A stretch of 64,000 nucleotides of DNA from Catonia carolina (Eukaryota > Arthropoda > Insecta > Hemiptera > Achilidae). Location: contig JAQMRL010000003.1 of assembly GCA_035578175.1 (NCBI GenBank), forward strand, positions 103,652,969-103,716,968. Direction: 5' to 3'. The notes under the pieces were generated by a model. The model was not told the origin of the DNA, searched no databases, and worked only from the letters and a program-made list of their open reading frames with translations. The position numbers were made by a program, and so were the translations under genes. This document shows, one piece after another, positions 35,056 through 45,100 of this stretch (positions are counted from its first letter, which is position 1; the number at the start of each line of letters is the position of its first letter).

Positions 35056-35988
35056 CAGAATGATTTATTTAGTCCTGTTACCCTATTGTTAATGTCTGGT
35101 AATTTTTTCTCTAAGAAAGGGAAATTTTGTTTTGTTGACTCGAAGTTGGTAGCTCTACTCAACCGGTATAGATACGGCAGTGTGAGTTAATTCTCCTTGG
35201 GCTGTGTAAAATTTTGCGCATTTTCTGGTCGTGTCACGAACAGAATGTTTTTTACGCTAGAATAACGGGTTTTCATTTTTGAACAATATTTTGCAACAAA
35301 ATCGAACGCGAGTGTAAAAGAATCATTTCAAATTAAATTTTTTGATGTTCCTACACCAGAAAAAATGTCAATTTCTAGGACAACAAATCGATTTCGAGAG
35401 ACAGGTAGTGTTTGCGACAGAAAACGTAGTGGTCGACCAACTCTCTTGACAGATAACGTTTTAGAGAATGTGGAAACAAGTTTGCTAAATTCTCCGCGGA
35501 AAAGTGGTGTTCAGAAAGCTGCTAAACATTTTAATTTTGTATTCATATCGCGTCGATTAGTTCAAGAGCTTCAGCCTCCAGATTTAAACAAGCGATTGCA
35601 ACAATGGCGTTCGTTTAGGTCTTTCGTACATGATAACGGAATCGAAGTTTTAAACACAGTGTTTTTTAGTGATGAAGATTTGATCCATCTCGACGGTTAT
35701 GTGAACAGTCAAAACACTCGAATTTTGGATGAATCTTTTACTCTCGCGTACGATTTCGTAGCAAAATATTGTTAAGAATGAAAACCCGTTGTTCTAGGGT
35801 AAAAGTCTTCGTAACACGACCGGGAAAGGCACAAAATTTTACACAGCTCAAGGAGAATCAACTTACACTGCCGTGTCTATACCGGTTGAGTAGGGCTACC
35901 AAATTCGTGTCACGAAACAAAATTTCCCTCTCTTAGAAAAAATTAACAGACATTAACTATTGGGTATCAAGACTAAAAAATTACTCTG
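35056..35988 (+). mobile_element. Long-TIR Tc1/mariner-type transposon, degenerate
   Basis: TA-flanked (35054-35055, 35989-35990), 933 bp. The two ends are inverted repeats of about 210-225 bp (35056-35280 and 35778-35988) with several substitutions and small gaps. They start CAGAATGATTTATTTAGTC on the left and CAGAGTAATTTTTTAGTC on the right, read inward. Between them is a transposase remnant. The TA target and the helix-turn-helix type support Tc1/mariner relatives. Confidence 0.8.
35365..35775 (+). pseudogene. Transposase remnant of the long-TIR element
   Basis: A 136-codon frame starts SISRTTNRFRETGSV, then KRSGRPTLLTD, an HTH-like region, VQELQPPDLNKRLQQW and VLNTVFFSDEDLIHLDGYVNSQN. 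The last segment holds the first catalytic Asp region (FFSDE). This is the N-terminal half of a widespread insect DDE transposase. The rest, with the second and third acidic residues, is deleted: the frame jumps to a short unrelated end before the right TIR. It cannot be catalytically active. Confidence 0.75.
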
Positions 35989-36076
35989 TATAACACGCTG
36001 TCGTTCATAAAGTTCTGATCGCAGAGATGGTCCCCAGTATAATCGTCTGCGATCTACGGTAATGTAACTTGGAAAT

Positions 36077-36460
36077 TGTTTTGTTTGTCATCAGCCGAAA
36101 GGCTGGTTTGAATCTGTAGAGGGTTTACTAAGTAAACCAAAGAGTGAAGTGTTTTACCATTGCCTTCCTCACTGAACGGAAAAGTACGCTTATCAGCATG
36201 CCGGGTCCTCTGAAAAGCACATATTTCCCATTCTGCAAAATATGACACCACTTCATTCACCACAGGGTTTGTATGAAATTCATAACTTTCAAAGGAGATA
36301 ACTCTGATTAGTGTCTTTTACACCTCCACCTCTTCTGTTCTTATATGATTCAGTCATTTAATGGCTGACCATTTCAAATGAAACAGAACTGTTTATTTTA
36401 GTCTGCAACAAACAGATTAAGTGTAAATAATTTGACATTCCACCTGTCTGTTATGGGCAG
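36077..36460 (-). mobile_element. Family B SINE-like retroposon with 11-bp TSD
   Basis: Flanked by AACTTGGAAAT at 36066-36076 and 36461-36471. Plus strand begins TGTTTTGTTTGTCATCAGCCG and ends GTTATGGGCAG. This second exact 11-bp TSD confirms the family boundaries. Confidence 0.9.
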
Positions 36461-36471
36461 AACTTGGAAAT

Positions 36472-37597
36472 ACATTTTGTTTAAGTAGTTCATATTTTGT
36501 TTTATTTGATGGTATTTATCTTATCGATTACACTTTTAAAATATTAAAACACCTGGGTACAAAATTAGCAATTTATTGCTTTGTTGCTATTATTGAATTG
36601 TGTACTACCTTAGAGACATTTTCACTTTCTTGGTTTTTTTACTTATTCTTTAGTGTTTCTTTATAATTTTGAAGGCCGTTTAAATTTTACGTGAACAATT
36701 GACTAAGAAATTAATATTATTATAGTTATTTTCTAAATGTGGTTTACTTCTTTATTGCTTGAATGGTTGTTTACGATAGGGCTCCTCAACACCTTGTTAT
36801 ACCATTGGGTAATTTTATGCGCCGTTTGTTCGAGATAGCAGATTTACAATTTAAAAATATTACAATTATTTTTAGCTCCAATTTTTTGCCATTCTTCTTT
36901 AGTGTTTGATTTCATGCCATTCGTATTATGTTACTTTACCGTAGTACAATCATTGTTCTCGACAATAATACAATACATGATTTCTATTTCAAATTTTAAA
37001 ATATAATTTTTTTTATAGTAGTTTTTTTGCAAAACGATTTATGAATAATTCGTACGTTTCATAAATATATACCTCCTTGTAAAATAATATCGTTATTTGT
37101 GCGTATTGTTTCGTTGTTCTTAAATATTTATTATCATGTCAGTTATATAAAGTTTGGTATCGTTTTTCATTCAACTTCTTTAATGGTTTCTCTGTAAATC
37201 TAGAATTATTTTTGTACAGTTATTTTTCTGAACATAATATTAGGTTTGTTATACATTCATTTTTAGATATATATAATATCACTTTATGTTTTGAATGTTA
37301 ATATGAAAAGAAACAAAGAAAATTTTAATATGCTATCTAAAAAAATGTCTAGACTATTTTAGTATATAATTTTCGTTGTTATATTCTATTTTTCATTGGG
37401 TGGTTTAGTACTATTCTATCGTACTACTATTCTTACAAGTTCAGGCACATTGATAATTTCCCAAAACGTCAATCTTCGTTACTAAGTTAGAATCTTTGTT
37501 TTAAATAAATCTATCATGTTTTAAGTCTACTCGGAATGAATGGAAACCTATCAGGCCTAAAGAAAAAAATTTAGGGCAAGACTATGGACCTAAGGTA
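36472..37597. other. AT-rich stretch, nothing recognised
   Basis: No feature was recognised. Confidence 0.45.
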
Positions 37598-37842
37598 AAT
37601 ACATGGTTTAAGAAAGTCAGAAATGACATAAACAAATTCAGGATAAGCAGGGGGAGACGAAAAAAGAACAGGGCACAAGTTACAAAATTTAGATTTTTGA
37701 ATAAGTTAAAATGAAAAATAGAAACATTCCCCTGACAGAGAACCATGGATAGTATTCCCAGAATAAAAATAAATAAGTATTTTATCTTCATGAATGCCAT
37801 TATGTTGTAAGATTATTATATTTGTATTTGTTCAATAAAAGT
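37598..37842 (+). repeat. LINE 3' end repeat, first copy (X1)
   Basis: About 245 bp that match 50584-50824 at high identity. Both start AATACATGGTTTAA, include AGTCAGAAATGACATAAA and end GTTCAAT.AA before an ATT-type microsatellite. The plus-strand translation, VRNDINKFRIS and VTKFRFLNK, resembles the C-terminus of the LINE at 38057-38946 (IRKDLKSANIH). It is therefore probably a related LINE 3' end in the opposite orientation. Confidence 0.7.
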
Positions 37843-37914
37843 ATTATTATTGTTGTTGCTGCTGCTGCTGCTGCTGGTGTTGTTGTTGTTGTTGTTGTTG
37901 TTGTTATTATTATT
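37843..37914. repeat. Compound trinucleotide microsatellite
   Basis: (ATT)n, (GTT)n, (GCT)n, (GTT)n and (ATT)n in series. It lies between two LINE 3' ends in opposite orientation, where both would place their tails. Confidence 0.85.
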
Positions 37915-38056
37915 GGCGAATTCTCCTTGGATAGAAAACGTTAAGCATCATGACTCAGTTTCGTCATTTGTTTTTCTTATTGGTCCAGTAGGCCTTCATT
38001 GTTTCCGAGAAAGCTTTTTTGCGGTTTTCAGACCACTTTGGTCTAAACTGCTTCTC

Positions 38057-38946
38057 TCATGAGGGCTCTGAAACTTTCCACTTGTCTACCTTGTGACGGA
38101 ATAAGTTTTTATTAAAAATTTCAGTTTGATGTATATTTGCGCTTTTTAGGTCCTTACGAATCTCGTCCAGCCAAGGTGTTGAAATTTTAAGTTTTGTAAT
38201 ATATTCAATTATTCTTTTTGTTAGCCTATCCTCCTGCAATCTGTTAAGATGTCCAAAGAACTTCAACCGCCTTTTACGCATGTCAATTTCAATGTTTGAA
38301 TAGCTCTCTGTTGTTTTGTTGGATTGCAGCCTATACCCATCTTCTGTAAGTCGAGCCCTTAGAATTTTTCTAATAATTTTTCTTTCCTCCTTTTTGATTT
38401 CTTCGATTTCGTGTTTTCTGCTAAGTACTAGTGTTTCGCTTGCGTAGAGGACCATTGGTTTAATAACTGTGTTGTAGTGCCGAATTTTAGTTTGTCTTGA
38501 CATGGATTTTTTGTTGTAGAGATTTTGAACTAATCCTAGAGCTTTTTTCATTTTTTTGAGACGATTTTGTTGGGAAATTCTTTCAAGACCTGTTGGTTCA
38601 ATGAATTCCCCCAAATATTTGAAGTATGGAACCTTGTTTATTCTACCATATTTTGTCCTCAAGCTTATGATATCTATTTTTGAGGATATGAATTCCGTTT
38701 TCTCAAATGAGATTTGTAGCCCTACTTTTTCAGCACATTCCTTTAATGTCTCAAGCTGCTTGATGGCGGTCTTCTCGTCATCCATTAATATAGCTAGATC
38801 GTCAGCAAAGGCGAGGTATGGTATGGAAAGGTTGTTTCTGGGAAAACCAAGTTGTACTGGCTTCCACTGTCCACATCTCTTCAGCTCCTTCTCCCATTCT
38901 TCCATGACTTTGTCCAGAACGACATTGAACAGAAGCGGAGAGAGTC
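38057..38946 (-). pseudogene. LINE reverse transcriptase, palm to C-terminus (split)
   Basis: A 282-codon frame from 38905, open upstream to 38946, encodes the second half of a non-LTR reverse transcriptase. The catalytic YLAFADDL motif (F/YADD box, 38815-38795) and a following ISFEKTEF segment are present. It continues with YFKYLGEFI, the LYASETLVL segment, an RRLKFFGHL segment and a C-terminal IRKDL region. The start at 38946 is the LTR-element insertion point. The missing upstream RT motifs are at 50238-50445. The frame is nearly intact, so the LINE was probably young when interrupted. It cannot make full-length RT because it is 5'-truncated and split. Confidence 0.85.
38942..38946. repeat. 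5-bp target duplication GAGTC (left)
   Basis: Identical GAGTC follows the right LTR at 50238-50242. Collapsing the duplication restores the LINE reading frame, which confirms both the boundaries and the 5-bp length. Confidence 0.93.
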
Positions 38947-39107
38947 TGTAATATAGAGAAATTAAAAAGAATTATTTTATAAGTTTATTTTATAATGGAT
39001 AAATGAACGTGTAAGTGTAGCGTACTTTAAGAAGACAATTTCTTACATAAAACAGAACAATATTCAACCTGTATTAAATAATTGTATTGTATGTTTTAAT
39101 TCTATAA

Positions 39108-39143
39108 TATAAGCTAGTAGGTTAGATAGTTTTAATCTCATTC
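39108..39143 (+). promoter_or_regulatory. Predicted LTR core promoter (TATA and Inr)
   Basis: TATAAG at 39108-39113 lies 32 bp upstream of the A in TCATTC (39138-39143), which matches the arthropod initiator TCAKTY. Spacing is ideal for transcription starting at about 39140. The same sites recur at 48496-48531 in the 3' LTR. Confidence 0.6.
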
Positions 39144-39255
39144 GGCCAATTCCTAGAAACTGTAAGTTGGTGTCGGATTACCATCCGCTCGTGCTACGGC
39201 CGGGGCGGTGCGTGCGGGCGGCTGGTATGCCCGACACTGTGTGTCGAGTCGAGCG

Positions 39256-39402
39256 ATGGAACAGATGTGTTTTCATTGCGGGAAAAATGATTGTAAATTT
39301 TTATACCTAAAGTTCAGTCAGGATGAACGGGAAAGTATTTCGTGTTTTAGCAACCGCATGTGTCGGGAATGTGTATCAGTTGTAGATTTTGTGAAGGTTT
39401 AA
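39256..39402 (+). CDS. Small Cys-rich ORF inside the LTR leader
   Basis: An ATG in a favourable context (GCGATGG) opens 48 codons, about 115 nt downstream of the predicted transcript start. The peptide has a CxxC (MCFHCGKNDC) near its start and CFSNRMCREC near its end, a spacing that could bind one zinc. The frame is also open upstream to 39208 from a GTG. Another short ATG ORF starts at 39227 and overlaps it. It is repeated unchanged at 48644-48790. I recognise no family. It may be a small accessory protein, a translation-attenuating upstream ORF, or chance. Confidence 0.35.
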   Translation: MEQMCFHCGKNDCKFLYLKFSQDERESISCFSNRMCRECVSVVDFVKV

Positions 39403-39476
39403 GATAATTGATAATGGTTATAAAATTCTATAAGTATTAAATTTTGTGCGTTAATGGTGTGATACGGGGTGATGTT

Positions 39477-39531
39477 ATGATGTTCACCGCCGTTCGATCG
39501 GGATTGTTTCTCCAGTTGTGGATAATGACTT
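39477..39531 (+). CDS. env: Predicted env exon 1 (signal-peptide-like), in 5' LTR
   Basis: Two consecutive ATGs (39477 and 39480) open a hydrophobic stretch of 18 codons plus one base that ends exactly at a consensus splice donor (CTT|GTAAGTA, GT at 39532). The hydrophobic core and basic residue near the start look like a secretion signal. The one-base overhang is phase-compatible with the acceptor at 46367/46368, where two bases precede the next env codon. If the intron of about 6.8 kb (39532-46367) is removed, env would gain an ATG and a signal peptide, both of which its main frame lacks. Splicing is known for gypsy env; this particular junction is inferred. Confidence 0.5.
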
Positions 39532-39651
39532 GTAAGTACCCCTTTTGGGATTTTTTCTGTTCATGAGGTTCGAATTTTGAATTATGTTTTAAGTGGTTTT
39601 ACTGGAATTGGCCGCATTAGAATTGGTTCCACTGGTTTTTCTTTTTTTTAG
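39532..39651 (+). other. Candidate 120-nt leader intron within the LTR
   Basis: The same donor at 39532 also has a nearby acceptor: a T-rich tract, with one C and no other interruption over the last 10 bases, leading to TTTTTTTAG|G at 39650-39651. Short-intron removal in the leader would compete with the long env splice. Prediction only. Confidence 0.4.
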
Positions 39652-40713
39652 GTTATAAGTTGTTTAGTAAATTAGTAAGGCTAAGATTCTTATTGTCTAC
39701 AATAATTGAACTATAATGTTTTTAATTTATAACAACTATAAATTAAACTACAGTAACCTTAATAACTAAGGTATTAAAGTATTTAGGGTCACAGCTGTAG
39801 TGCGGTGGATAAGTTTGTGCTTAGATATAAGGTATTCAGCTGTCATGTTTCTAGGGAACCTTGTTGGTATAATTTAGTACTAGTTAGGGTCAAATTTCTG
39901 AATAAGAATTTGGGCAGACAAGCCACGTATTATTTTGTAGTAATTTATAAAAGACCGTACTGGCTTTAGAGGCAGTCGAGTGGCGATAAACTGTAAATCT
40001 TAAATGTTGAATTTAAATAGTAGATTCAGTGTATTCATTAATTAACGTATTAAATACTAATTAATTACTTACTTAATTATGTCGTCGGATATTATGGTAT
40101 TCTTCCGACCATTTAATATGGTATAATATTATTATTGTTCTTGGGTAGGGTTATGTTCCTGAACATTTGGTGAAGTTAAAAATTAAAATACTTACTGTTA
40201 ACGGTAAAGTTGTTAGATATAAAATTATTTTGCGATGCAATTATATTATTATTTATGTCCTCGTTGGCGTCTGACTATTTATGGTTATCGTAGGTGCCTA
40301 TGCATTGGGAGTAGTGTTATTCCGTTGTAGTTTACGTATATTCGCCAGTGTGAACCAAGTCTAAATTAATAGTCTAGGTTAAAAATTAATTGTTTTATTT
40401 TTGGTAAATTTTTATAAAAATTTTGATACCAATTGGCGAGTAGTGACAAGATGGGGATTCAGGGTCGGGACGTGGAGGAGTCGGTGGTCTGGTCAGGTAG
40501 TGTGACAATGGGGGTTCGGAGTGAGTGTTGAGTGAAACCCATTCCAGACTTTTTGATCGGAGCCATACCGGTGCCTACACCCCTCCACCTCGTACGGCGC
40601 TTAGGAGCCTTGGACAGCGCTTCTCGTCTTTTGGTACTTTGCTTCCTAAACTTGTTTGGTAGTACTTTACTAGTGTTTTTGGATGTTCTTACTCCACGCA
40701 CCGCCGTGGATAT

Positions 40714-40719
40714 AATAAA
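40714..40719 (+). terminator. Candidate polyadenylation signal in LTR
   Basis: AATAAA, with its counterpart at 50102-50107 in the 3' LTR, where it would end element transcripts. If used, R is about 1.6 kb. Confidence 0.4.
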
Positions 40720-40851
40720 GTCTGTTTTACTGAATTTATGCGTCAGTGTGGTCAATTTCCGTATCCCCACAGTTTCTATATTGTTACTTAGTATAAGAGG
40801 GTTTCCCGGGGTGTCGTTGGGTTGTTCACCTCGCTTGGCGGGGGTTACAAA

Positions 40852-40868
40852 TGGTGTCAGGTGTGGGG
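40852..40868 (+). promoter_or_regulatory. Primer-binding site, probably tRNA-Leu type
   Basis: TGGTGTCAGGTGTGGGG starts two bases after the 5' LTR. It begins TGG as required for pairing with a tRNA CCA end. TGGTGTCAG is the usual complement of arthropod tRNA-Leu 3' ends; the match beyond that was not checked. Confidence 0.7.
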
Positions 40869-41016
40869 TAGGCAGCGGCAGGAAAAGCAGCCTACACAAA
40901 TTTTTGGCCAACTCGAAAAAGTTGGGAAAACCTTGGAAACTCTATAATATTGTTGTTTTGAATATTTGCTGTGTATTTTTGTATATCGATCGTGACGTAT
41001 AAGCTATTATTCGAAA

Positions 41017-42156
41017 ATGGCTACATCAGAAGAAAATGACCCCAGTGTGGAGGAGCTGTTGGATGCTAATCGGGAATTAAATCAATACAAAGCGCACATG
41101 GAGCGGGAGAATGCGAAGTTGCAGCGGGAGTTAGCCGTGCTTAGATTAGGAGCCGGGAAGCCGGATCAACCGAGGGACAAAAGCCCAGCGGTGCGTAAGG
41201 ATCTGGGATTGCAGTCGATGATTAAGACCTGGTCGGGAGATTCGTCAGGGCCAACCGTTGACGAGTTTTTACGTTCTATGGATCTTGTAGCACAAACGGG
41301 ACAATGGACGGAGCAGGATAAGAAACTCATCTGCAGATTGAAGACCACTGGTGCTGCGGCAGCCTGCTTAGACGCACACCCAGAACTGCTGAGGGCGGAC
41401 TCAACATACGCCGAATTTGAAGATGCTTTGAAGCGTAGATTTAGTGGAACGCGTGATCCCGAACGAAACCTGATGGCTTTGAACATGGCAGTTCAGGGTC
41501 CCGGAGAAAACGCTCGTGCCTTTGCTGACCGATGTCGACAGTTGGGTCTGAAGACGCTACGACCGACCAATAACGCCCAGGAAGCGTCATGGGCTCGAAA
41601 ACAGATGGATCACAGTGTTCTGGCGGCATATGTGAAGGGACTTAGAGGAGCCGCGGGGATGCAGTTGCAGTTTTATCCCCCTACTGATCTAGAAAACGCC
41701 ATGGAGAGTGCGGCGAGAATTGAGGAGGTGCAATCACACAGTAAGGCTTCCCACAGGGACATATTCTGCATGGAGGCCAGTGATGAAGATCATGCCCCGT
41801 CGAAGGCCACAGTGGCACAAGTCAAAGCTGAACCTGGGACTAGGAAGGACGTCTGTTACGAGTGCGGTGGCAAGGGACATTTTGCGAGAGATTGTGCAAA
41901 TCGGAAGGAAACCAGACCGAACACGAGAGGCAACCCTGGGAGGAGGCAGACTACCAGTAGATTCGGTCGCCAACAAACTGCGACGCCGAGACCAAAAGGA
42001 TTTTGTTACATCTGTGCCGATCCGAGTCATTTTGCTGTCACGTGTCCGAAACGAGCAACGGAGCCACGAAGGGAGGTGAACGTTGTAGAATCTAACCAAC
42101 AAGCACCACCCCCAAAAGAGAACGGTTCGGGAGTAGCCCCGCACCCGAACCAGTAG
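41017..42156 (+). CDS. gag: Gag polyprotein
   Basis: 379 codons from an ATG in good context (AAAATGG). Residues about 10-45 are a charged, leucine-bearing coiled coil (EELLDANRELNQYKAHMERE). Residues about 65-240 form the capsid-like region, with TWSGDSSGPTVDEFLRSMD near its start, as in Ty3/Gypsy gag proteins. Two CCHC zinc knuckles follow: C280-x2-C-x4-H-x4-C293 and C330-x2-C-x4-H-x4-C343. They would bind genomic RNA in the particle. Gag forms the intracellular capsid. Pol overlaps its 3' end in the -1 frame, so Gag-Pol is probably made by ribosomal frameshifting. There are no stops or gaps, so the gene appears intact. Confidence 0.95.
   Translation: MATSEENDPSVEELLDANRELNQYKAHMERENAKLQRELAVLRLGAGKPDQPRDKSPAVRKDLGLQSMIKTWSGDSSGPTVDEFLRSMDLVAQTGQWTEQDKKLICRLKTTGAAAACLDAHPELLRADSTYAEFEDALKRRFSGTRDPERNLMALNMAVQGPGENARAFADRCRQLGLKTLRPTNNAQEASWARKQMDHSVLAAYVKGLRGAAGMQLQFYPPTDLENAMESAARIEEVQSHSKASHRDIFCMEASDEDHAPSKATVAQVKAEPGTRKDVCYECGGKGHFARDCANRKETRPNTRGNPGRRQTTSRFGRQQTATPRPKGFCYICADPSHFAVTCPKRATEPRREVNVVESNQQAPPPKENGSGVAPHPNQ
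42111..42117 (+). promoter_or_regulatory. Probable -1 ribosomal frameshift site
   Basis: CCCAAAA reads C CCA AAA in the gag frame, a canonical X XXY YYZ slippery heptamer. It lies 39 bases before the gag stop codon. The pol frame is open from 42096 (stop at 42093-42095), so slippage here enters pol without interruption. A downstream stimulatory structure was not folded. Confidence 0.7.
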
Positions 42157-42197
42157 ACCAGGGGCCTCGACACAATTGGATTCCCAATATAAGAACA

Positions 42198-45100
42198 TTG
42201 GGAACGGGAGGAATAACGGTTGCTGTTAGTCTTGCTGGCCAGGAACTATCTTTGCTCGTTGATACGGGAGCCGAATTGTCCATTCTTCGGAAACCAATTT
42301 CCGGCGTTACCGTACAACCAATAAAGATAAAGGCCAGGGGTGTCACGGGTGCTGCACTGGCAGTAACGGGAGCCCAAGAGTTGGAGTGTAGAGTCGCTCA
42401 CCTTAGGGTGATGCACACTTTTGTTATCGCTGATGTTGATACATGGCGAGATGGACTGATTGGATGGGATTTGTTGGAGAAATTGGGGGCGGTTGTTGAT
42501 GTCGCCCGCCAAGGCGTTACCTTCATGGGAGTTGGTATTACGCCGCGTGCTAATTGCAGTTCGGAGACGCTAGGAGATGTCGCTAGCGTGAGTGAAGAGA
42601 CGACGTCAGGTAGGATGCCTGAATGTGGCAAGGGAGATGCCTTGCAGCCAAGCACTTCAAGATGTACTGGAAGACAGACTGTTCGATCCAAGGATAACAG
42701 TGGAACTTTCCGAGTGAGATCTTTAAGGGCGTTGACGGTACCACCCTATTGTGAGCAGGTGGTCGAAGCTCGTTTGGAGACGAGGATCAAGGGAGATGTC
42801 ATGGTGGAACCGATGATGCAGCCTCAAGCGGGATTGAGGGTTGCGAGAAGCGTGAACTCTGCCGGAGAAAATGAGAAGTTAATTGTGAAGATTGCGAATC
42901 TGACTGCTAAGCCTATCGAGGTGCAGCGTCGGCAAGTCTTAGGAGTAGCCGAGCCACTGATAGACGAGGATGCGTTGCCAATGATGGATATCGAGCGAGG
43001 ACAACGTATTTCACGAAAAATGTTTTCGGAGAAATTGGAGCATCTACCGGGGGTAGAGGCTAAAGTCGTGGAAGATGTGTTATGGAGATTTCGAGATGTT
43101 TTTGACGAACCCGACAGAGATGGTTGTAAGTCGGGAGTAGAGCATAGGATTCCTACCGGGGATGCCAGCCCCATCATGAAGAGGCCATACCGAGTGCCGC
43201 ATCATCTGAGACCCGTCGTTGAAGAGCATTTAGCGACCATGTTGGATAAGGGGATCATTGAGCCATCGAGTAGCCCGTGGTCAGCTCCGGTAGTCTTAGT
43301 TCCAAAGAAGACTTCGGATGGCAGTACTAAATATAGATTTTGTACAGATTTCCGGGCACTGAATGAAATAACGAAAGGGGATGCATATCCGTTGCCCTTG
43401 ATTCAAGAGACGTTGGAGAACCTAGGGCAAAGCCGATATTATACCACTCTTGATTTAGCGTCGGGTTACCATCAGATACCTATTGCGGAAGCTGATCAGG
43501 AAAAAACGGCGTTCACCACAGTGGGTGGACACTTTGAATATAAAAGGATGGCGTTTGGGCTCATGGGTGCCCCTGCTACTTTTCAGAGGTATATGGATAA
43601 TCTGTTAGCAGCGCTGAAGGGAAACGAATGCTTTGTATATCTTGATGATGTCATAATTTTTAGTGTTACTATACGCCAACATGCGGAAAAGTTAAGTAAT
43701 ATTCTTACGTGTTTTCAAGAGGCCAACTTGAAGGTGAACTTAGAGAAATGCAGGTTTGCTCAAGAGTCCGTGGAATATTTGGGACATGTAGTTACATCCG
43801 ATGGGGTCAAACCTGACCCAAAGAAGATCGATGCCATTCGAAACTTCCCTAAACCGAGCAACGTAAGAGAAGTCAGGGGATTCCTAGGTTTAGCAGGCTA
43901 TTATCGGCGGTTTATCGAGAACTTTGCTGAGATAGCGAAGCCGATTACGCAACTGACTAAAAAGGATATCGAATTCCGATGGAGCCATGAACAAGCTGAA
44001 GCGTTCGAGAAACTGAAGGGATCATTATGTTCAGAGTCTGTGCTGGTATATCCTGACTTTCAGAAGCCATTTATACTTGCCACGGATGCCTCAGGGACAG
44101 CCTTGGGTGCTGTACTTTCGCAGCTGTATGATGAAAGGGAAAGACCTATCGCATATGCCAGCCGTCAGTTGAACGCCGCTGAACGGAACTACTCTACGAC
44201 CGAGAGGGAACTTCTAGCCGTGGTGTGGGCCACACAACAGTTTCGTTGTTATCTTCTGGGAAGACCTTTCACCTTGGTGACGGATCATGCCGCCTTAAGG
44301 TGGATGCTCAGCCTTAAGGACCCTTCGTCCAGACTTACCCGTTGGGCCTTAAGATTAGCAGAATTTAGTTATACTGTGGAGCATAAACCTGGCAAGCGCC
44401 ATACTAATGCCGATGCTCTAAGTCGCGCCGCAATAATTGCGCCCGTGCACCGAGGATGGAGCCGTGAGGAGATGAAGAATGCCCAACTGGACGATGACTG
44501 GTGCCAGGAATTATGGGAAAGAAGAGGTAATGGAAGAGCCGTATGCTCAGGTGACTTATTATACTGGACCAATGGGGATCCGGAGAGGAAATCATGGAAG
44601 CTAGCTGTTCCGACTAGTATGAGAAGCTCTGTGATCGAAGGTTGTCACAGCACCTTGTGGGCTGGACATCCAGGAACAGAGCGGACACTACGGAAAGTGA
44701 GGGAAAATTATTACTGGCCAGGAATGAAACGTGACGTGGAGAAGTATGTGAGGCAGTGTCACTCTTGTGCGGAGAGGAAGACTCCACCAAGATTAACTGC
44801 GCCGTTGTCAGAGGCTTTTGAGCCAAATAGGCCATTTGAGATGGTTTCGCTAGATATAGTGGGCCCACTTCCAGTGACTCGAAGAGGCCACAAGTACATC
44901 TTAACGTTTATCGATCACTTTACGAGATATGTGGAAGCGATACCGTTACGAGAGCAAACTGCCGAAGCCACTGCGCATGCCTTCGTTACTACAGTAATAG
45001 CGAGGCATGGAACACCAGAGAGGCTACTTACGGACCAAGGGAGAAATTTTATGTCCGAGCTGTTCACCGCTACTTGTAAATACATGAACATCAAGAAATT

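Larger units (their letters stand above)
37915..38946 (-). mobile_element. LINE (5'-truncated), 3' portion; split by the LTR element
   Basis: Minus-strand LINE continuing from 50238-50445. Its ORF runs 38946-38057 and, after an apparent frame change near 38060, continues as KWSENRKKAFSETMKAYW to a stop near 37965. A 3' UTR then ends in GCGAATTC and the microsatellite tail. Confidence 0.85.
38947..40849 (+). repeat. 5' LTR (1903 bp)
   Basis: Starts TGTAATATAGAG and ends GGGGTTACA. It holds a TATA box and initiator near 39108-39143, several short ORFs, a strong splice donor (39532), a strong splice acceptor (39651) and one AATAAA (40714-40719). These suggest a U3 of about 190 bp, a very long R and a U5 of roughly 100 bp; this subdivision is inferred. 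Confidence 0.95.

Noticed and set aside
37850..38062. Poly-Leu ORF
   Set aside because: It is a translated GCT/GTT microsatellite followed by the antisense of a LINE 3' UTR.
40532..41002. 156-codon plus-strand ORF and its minus-strand partner (40459-40911) at the LTR/leader boundary
   Set aside because: Both lie in the LTR end and leader, start from non-ATG codons, show no domain and disagree in coding direction. The LTR copies at 49847-50285 are shared only because the LTR is duplicated.
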